Position numbers and translations under genes: made by a program
Notes under the pieces: generated by a model
Seen by the model: the letters and a program-made list of their open reading frames with translations, nothing else
The model's database searches: none
Told to the model about the DNA's origin: nothing
Assembly: GCA_027604185.1 (NCBI GenBank)
Contig: JADGKB010000172.1
Location: forward strand, 1-21,341
DNA: 21,341 bases
Source of the DNA: Boothiomyces macroporosus
Taxonomy: Eukaryota > Chytridiomycota > Chytridiomycetes > Rhizophydiales > Terramycetaceae
Direction: 5' to 3'
Part shown: positions 19,084-21,341 of the stretch, piece after piece
Numbering within the stretch: position 1 is the stretch's first letter
Layout of the letters: each line of letters begins with the position of its first letter

Positions 19084-19786
19084 ATGACTGACGCACTTGG
19101 AATGGCTCTTGATGATATCGTAAGGACTAAACGAAAAAATTCAACATTTTTTCCAATAGGACAGTATTAAACCCAGATTACTCAAAAGCGAAGTGAAAAG
19201 CGCACCAACAGAAGAGGCAGAGGTGGAAAGAAGACCGGTGACAGAGCGGTGCCATACCAAAAGCCAGCAGCAGCACTTGCTACAGCAACTGACAAGCTTG
19301 TTGTCTCAAATTTAGCTCAGTCTGTCTCACAAAACGATGTCAAGGAGCTGTTCTCTAGAATAGGTCACTATTTGCTAATATAGGTCCTGTAAAGTCTGCA
19401 CAGTTGAACTATAACGCCGAAGGAAAATCTAAAGGTGTTGCTACAGTTATTTTCGCTAAAAGTGGTGATGCTTCAAAGGCATACAATGAATACCACAACA
19501 GACCGTTGGACAACAAACCAATGAAAATTGAATTGATCATCAATCCAAACTCGGCAAAGATTGCTAGTATTGCTCAAGCTCAACCACAGAGAGGGGGATT
19601 GCAAAAGAAACGTGGAGGGTACATTTCAAGTAATATAGATTACAAAAGAAGAGAGGCGAACGTAGACCAAAGCCAGCTGACAAGGACGCGATGGAATTGG
19701 ATGCTGAAATGGATGCTTATATGAATGAAACAGTGAGTTTTAATTAATCTCAGACAAATCAATCCCTTGCCGCTGCTTTAGGATAA
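19084..19786 (+). CDS. YRA1: mRNA export adaptor ALYREF/Yra1-like (REF family)
   Basis: Exons 19084-19119, 19177-19363, 19384-19618, 19639-19732 and 19754-19786 give 194 codons; yeast Yra1 is 226. The N-terminus MALDDIITQKRSEKR is the conserved UAP56/Sub2-binding motif, followed by RRGRGGKK, an RRM (LVVSNLAQSVSQNDVKELF, GKSKGVATVIF, KPMKIELI), an Arg/Gly/Lys-rich tail and a C-terminal UAP56-binding motif (LDAEMDAYMNET). It couples transcription and splicing to mRNA export. Intron 1 is 57 nt, by far the longest safe intron in the window; the others are 20, 20 and 21 nt. In baker's yeast the YRA1 intron drives autoregulation, so the exception here may matter. The third intron sits between two near-repeats that both encode GLQKK. 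Confidence 0.92.
19120..19176 (+). other. 57-nt intron of the ALYREF/Yra1 gene
   Basis: It starts GTAAGGACTAAAC and ends GTATTAAACCCAG. It contains an earlier TAG acceptor candidate at 19157-19159 that would put the downstream frame out of register. Only the AG at 19176 joins LDDI to ITQKRSEKR. A CTAAC-like element stands near the donor and a TTAAAC element near the acceptor. Confidence 0.8.
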
Positions 19787-19979
19787 ATACTTACTTTCTA
19801 ATAAAGAACTTTCTATTATTTGAAATATTAAGTGTGTATTTACCAGATATATGGTGATGTACTATTCCCAATACACGGTAAACAGTAAAGAGTTATAAAT
19901 CAATTGGATGTACGTTGAAATCAACCAGAAATGGAAATAATTGGATGCTCGATGCACCAGTAACACTTTATTAATCAAA
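19787..19979. other. Convergent 3' spacer between ALYREF and cyclin H
   Basis: 193 bp between two stop codons of convergent genes. It holds AATAAA at 19800-19805, 14 bases past the ALYREF stop, a plausible poly(A) signal for that gene. On the other strand, TTTATTAAT-type sequence just before 19979 may serve cyclin H. No coding frame is evident. Confidence 0.35.
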
Positions 19980-20980
19980 TCATTGAAATACATCTTCCTC
20001 TTCCTTTCCAACAATCTCGCGTTCATGCTTTTGTTTATACAGTTTACTAGTCTTTAAATACTCCCTAGAAAAGCATTGATCATTCAGTTTAGCAATCCTG
20101 CTAGCACTTTCTTTGCTAGTAACCTTGACGTTCTTGATAATCTCAATTATACTAGTAATCATTTTCAGTAGCCCATCGATATTTTGATTTTCAAACCTAG
20201 AGTTGATGTAATCATTCATGAATGATAGATCTTGCATGTAGAGTAGAGATAGTGCAATTTGAGACGGTGTACAAAGCAATGGAAGGTCAGAGTTGTAAGC
20301 AATAGAGATTAAATCAGAACATTGTTCGTAAGAATTGAACAGCCTTTGTACCTGTTCCTGGCGCTCAACCTTGGGAAAGGTTTGATTTATAAAAGTCTCG
20401 TTAGTATAAAGTACCTGCATATCAAGATAGAATCCTTCAAGAGGCCAATCTGGATGGTGAACTTGGTATTCAAAATTCAAAGCCGTGCTTACCAGCAGCT
20501 CCAAATCCAGCATTTCGCCTTCCTGCGGGCCTTTTGGAATCTGCGTTAGAATGGTTTACTTTTTGCAAGAACTCGGACAATCCAATTGGCAAATGCTCAA
20601 TTTTTGTTGACAAGAACAGACAAGAAAGCAATACCAGTTTTATATCGTATTCCATAATAGATCTTACTAAATAAAATCGTTTGAAGAGCAGGACACAAGT
20701 GTACTGTATTGTTTTTTGAAATTTGAAAACTTTACAATAATCCGATATCTTGGTAGTATAAAAAGAAACCAAGTCGATTTGATCTTGAACAGTAATGAAT
20801 TGCACAGGAATTTTTACTGTTGGATCCAATTCCTGTGTTAGTGTAAAATACTTTGTCTTTTCTGAACGATTCCTTTACCCGCTCGATGCTATCCTGATTC
20901 TCTTTGGTTCTAATCTCTAATAATTCATTTGAAGTTTTTATCCAGTGTCTAAAGTGTGAAGAGTGAATAAATGTGTCCAT
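19980..20980 (-). CDS. CCNH: Cyclin H (Ccl1-like), CDK-activating kinase/TFIIH cyclin
   Basis: Exons 20980-20852, 20832-20560 and 20540-19980, with two 19-nt introns, give 320 codons; human cyclin H is 323. The N-terminal helix region HFRHWIKTSNELLEIR matches the cyclin H opening RHW. The first cyclin box holds FYTTKISDYCKVF, LFKRFYL, SIMEYD and LLSCLFLSTKIEHLPIGLSE. The second begins ALNFEYQVHHPDWPLEGF and includes LLCTPSQIALSLLY, the cyclin H/Ccl1 form rather than cyclin C, K or T. It pairs with CDK7/Kin28 and MAT1/Tfb3 to phosphorylate the RNA polymerase II tail as part of TFIIH and, in many eukaryotes, to activate other CDKs. The tail is Lys/Glu-rich. The second intron restores SEFLQK-IPKGPQEGEMLDLELL. 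Confidence 0.93.
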
Positions 20981-21286
20981 GAGATTTACAGAAAAAATTC
21001 AAACCCAAATTGTTTCAATTAGTGTTATTTATCCCTTGATGCAGCTGAGTGATATCATATGTGGCACCGGCATTGAAATGTATTTCGGGTTTTTGGAAGT
21101 AGGGAACGTTCTTGGTTTAATCAGGTGCGCTCTAGACCTCTAGTGAAGATGAAGCTCAACCAATAAGACCAGCGTGCTCATTTTCAGCTACGTGCAATTA
21201 CATGTATCGCCTTCAAGGAAACAGGAGGTTATTTCACATTCAAGAAAACAGGAGGTTATTTCACATTCAAGAATCAATGAGCTTTA
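20981..21286. promoter_or_regulatory. Cyclin H upstream region and 3' flank of the repeated surface-protein gene
   Basis: About 300 bp with no recognised gene. Its left part must hold the cyclin H promoter. Its right part has a 27-bp tandem repeat and, at 21283-21288 read on the minus strand, an AATAAA motif overlapping the stop codon of the surface-protein gene copy that begins at 21287. Confidence 0.45.
21212..21272. repeat. 27-bp tandem repeat, about 2.3 copies
   Basis: Unit TTCAAG(G/A)AAACAGGAGG followed by TTATTTCACA. Copies are 21212-21238 and 21239-21265, with a partial TTCAAGA at 21266-21272. One base differs between the full copies. It lies just past the stop of the second surface-protein gene copy. 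Confidence 0.85.
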
Positions 21287-21341
21287 TTAGAGCAAGAACA
21301 TGGCAGTTACCAAGACAACAGCCATAGAAGTCAAAGAGTAT
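21287..21341 (-). CDS. 3' end of a second copy of the GPI-type surface glycoprotein gene (partial)
   Basis: These 55 bases equal positions 1-55 base for base and encode the last 17 residues and stop of the same GPI signal tail. The identity begins exactly at the stop codon. Either another gene copy runs off the contig here, or the contig closes on itself with a 55-base overlap. Confidence 0.8.
   Translation of the reverse strand, partial: YSLTSMAVVLVTAMFLL

Overview
The window is a compact, AT-rich, intron-bearing eukaryotic contig with 14 complete or near-complete gene models and a fragment. The best guess is an early-diverging, flagellated (zoosporic) fungus. An epsilon-tubulin gene implies centrioles or basal bodies, while an SNF5 protein ending in a GATA-type finger and a LicD/Mnn4-type enzyme point to fungi. 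The lineage cannot be fixed from the sequence alone.

The most striking property is the introns. Restoring reading frames against known families places 49 coding introns. Of these, 48 fit 19-23 nt (15 of 19 nt, 17 of 20, 11 of 21, 3 of 22, 2 of 23); one of them, in ALG8, needs a GT-TG border and would otherwise be a 38-nt GT-AG intron. Nearly all run GTA...AG with a CTAAC/TTAAT-like branch element only a few bases before the AG. The clear outlier is a 57-nt intron in the ALYREF/Yra1-like gene. In the POLD2 gene five such introns are tiled head to tail, separated by 3-nt units (5863-5972).

Layout: a GC-rich, intronless, GPI-type surface glycoprotein gene (1-1125, -). Then epsilon-tubulin (1819-3254, +), a PPIL3-like cyclophilin (3357-3904, -), ALG8 (3936-5555, -), the DNA polymerase delta small subunit (5733-7064, +) and a Cps1-like M20 metallopeptidase (7175-8826, +). 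A block of five minus-strand genes with 33-63 bp gaps follows: EMC7, a PROPPIN, SNF5, ATP10 and a LicD-family enzyme (8834-14583). Next come PAN2 with 12 introns (14846-18317, -), an unrecognised small gene (18615-19030, -), ALYREF/Yra1 (19084-19786, +) and cyclin H (19980-20980, -). The last 55 bp (21287-21341) repeat the first 55 bp exactly, so the contig ends inside a second copy of the surface-protein gene or is a closed loop in the assembly.

Most genes are housekeeping: mRNA export and decay (ALYREF, PAN2), transcription (SNF5, cyclin H), ER membrane and N-glycan synthesis (EMC7, ALG8), replication (POLD2), autophagy (PROPPIN) and mitochondrial ATP synthase assembly (ATP10). There is no sign of an operon-like pathway, mobile element, CRISPR array, rRNA or tRNA. 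The novelty lies in gene architecture: minimal introns, microexons and unusual splice borders.
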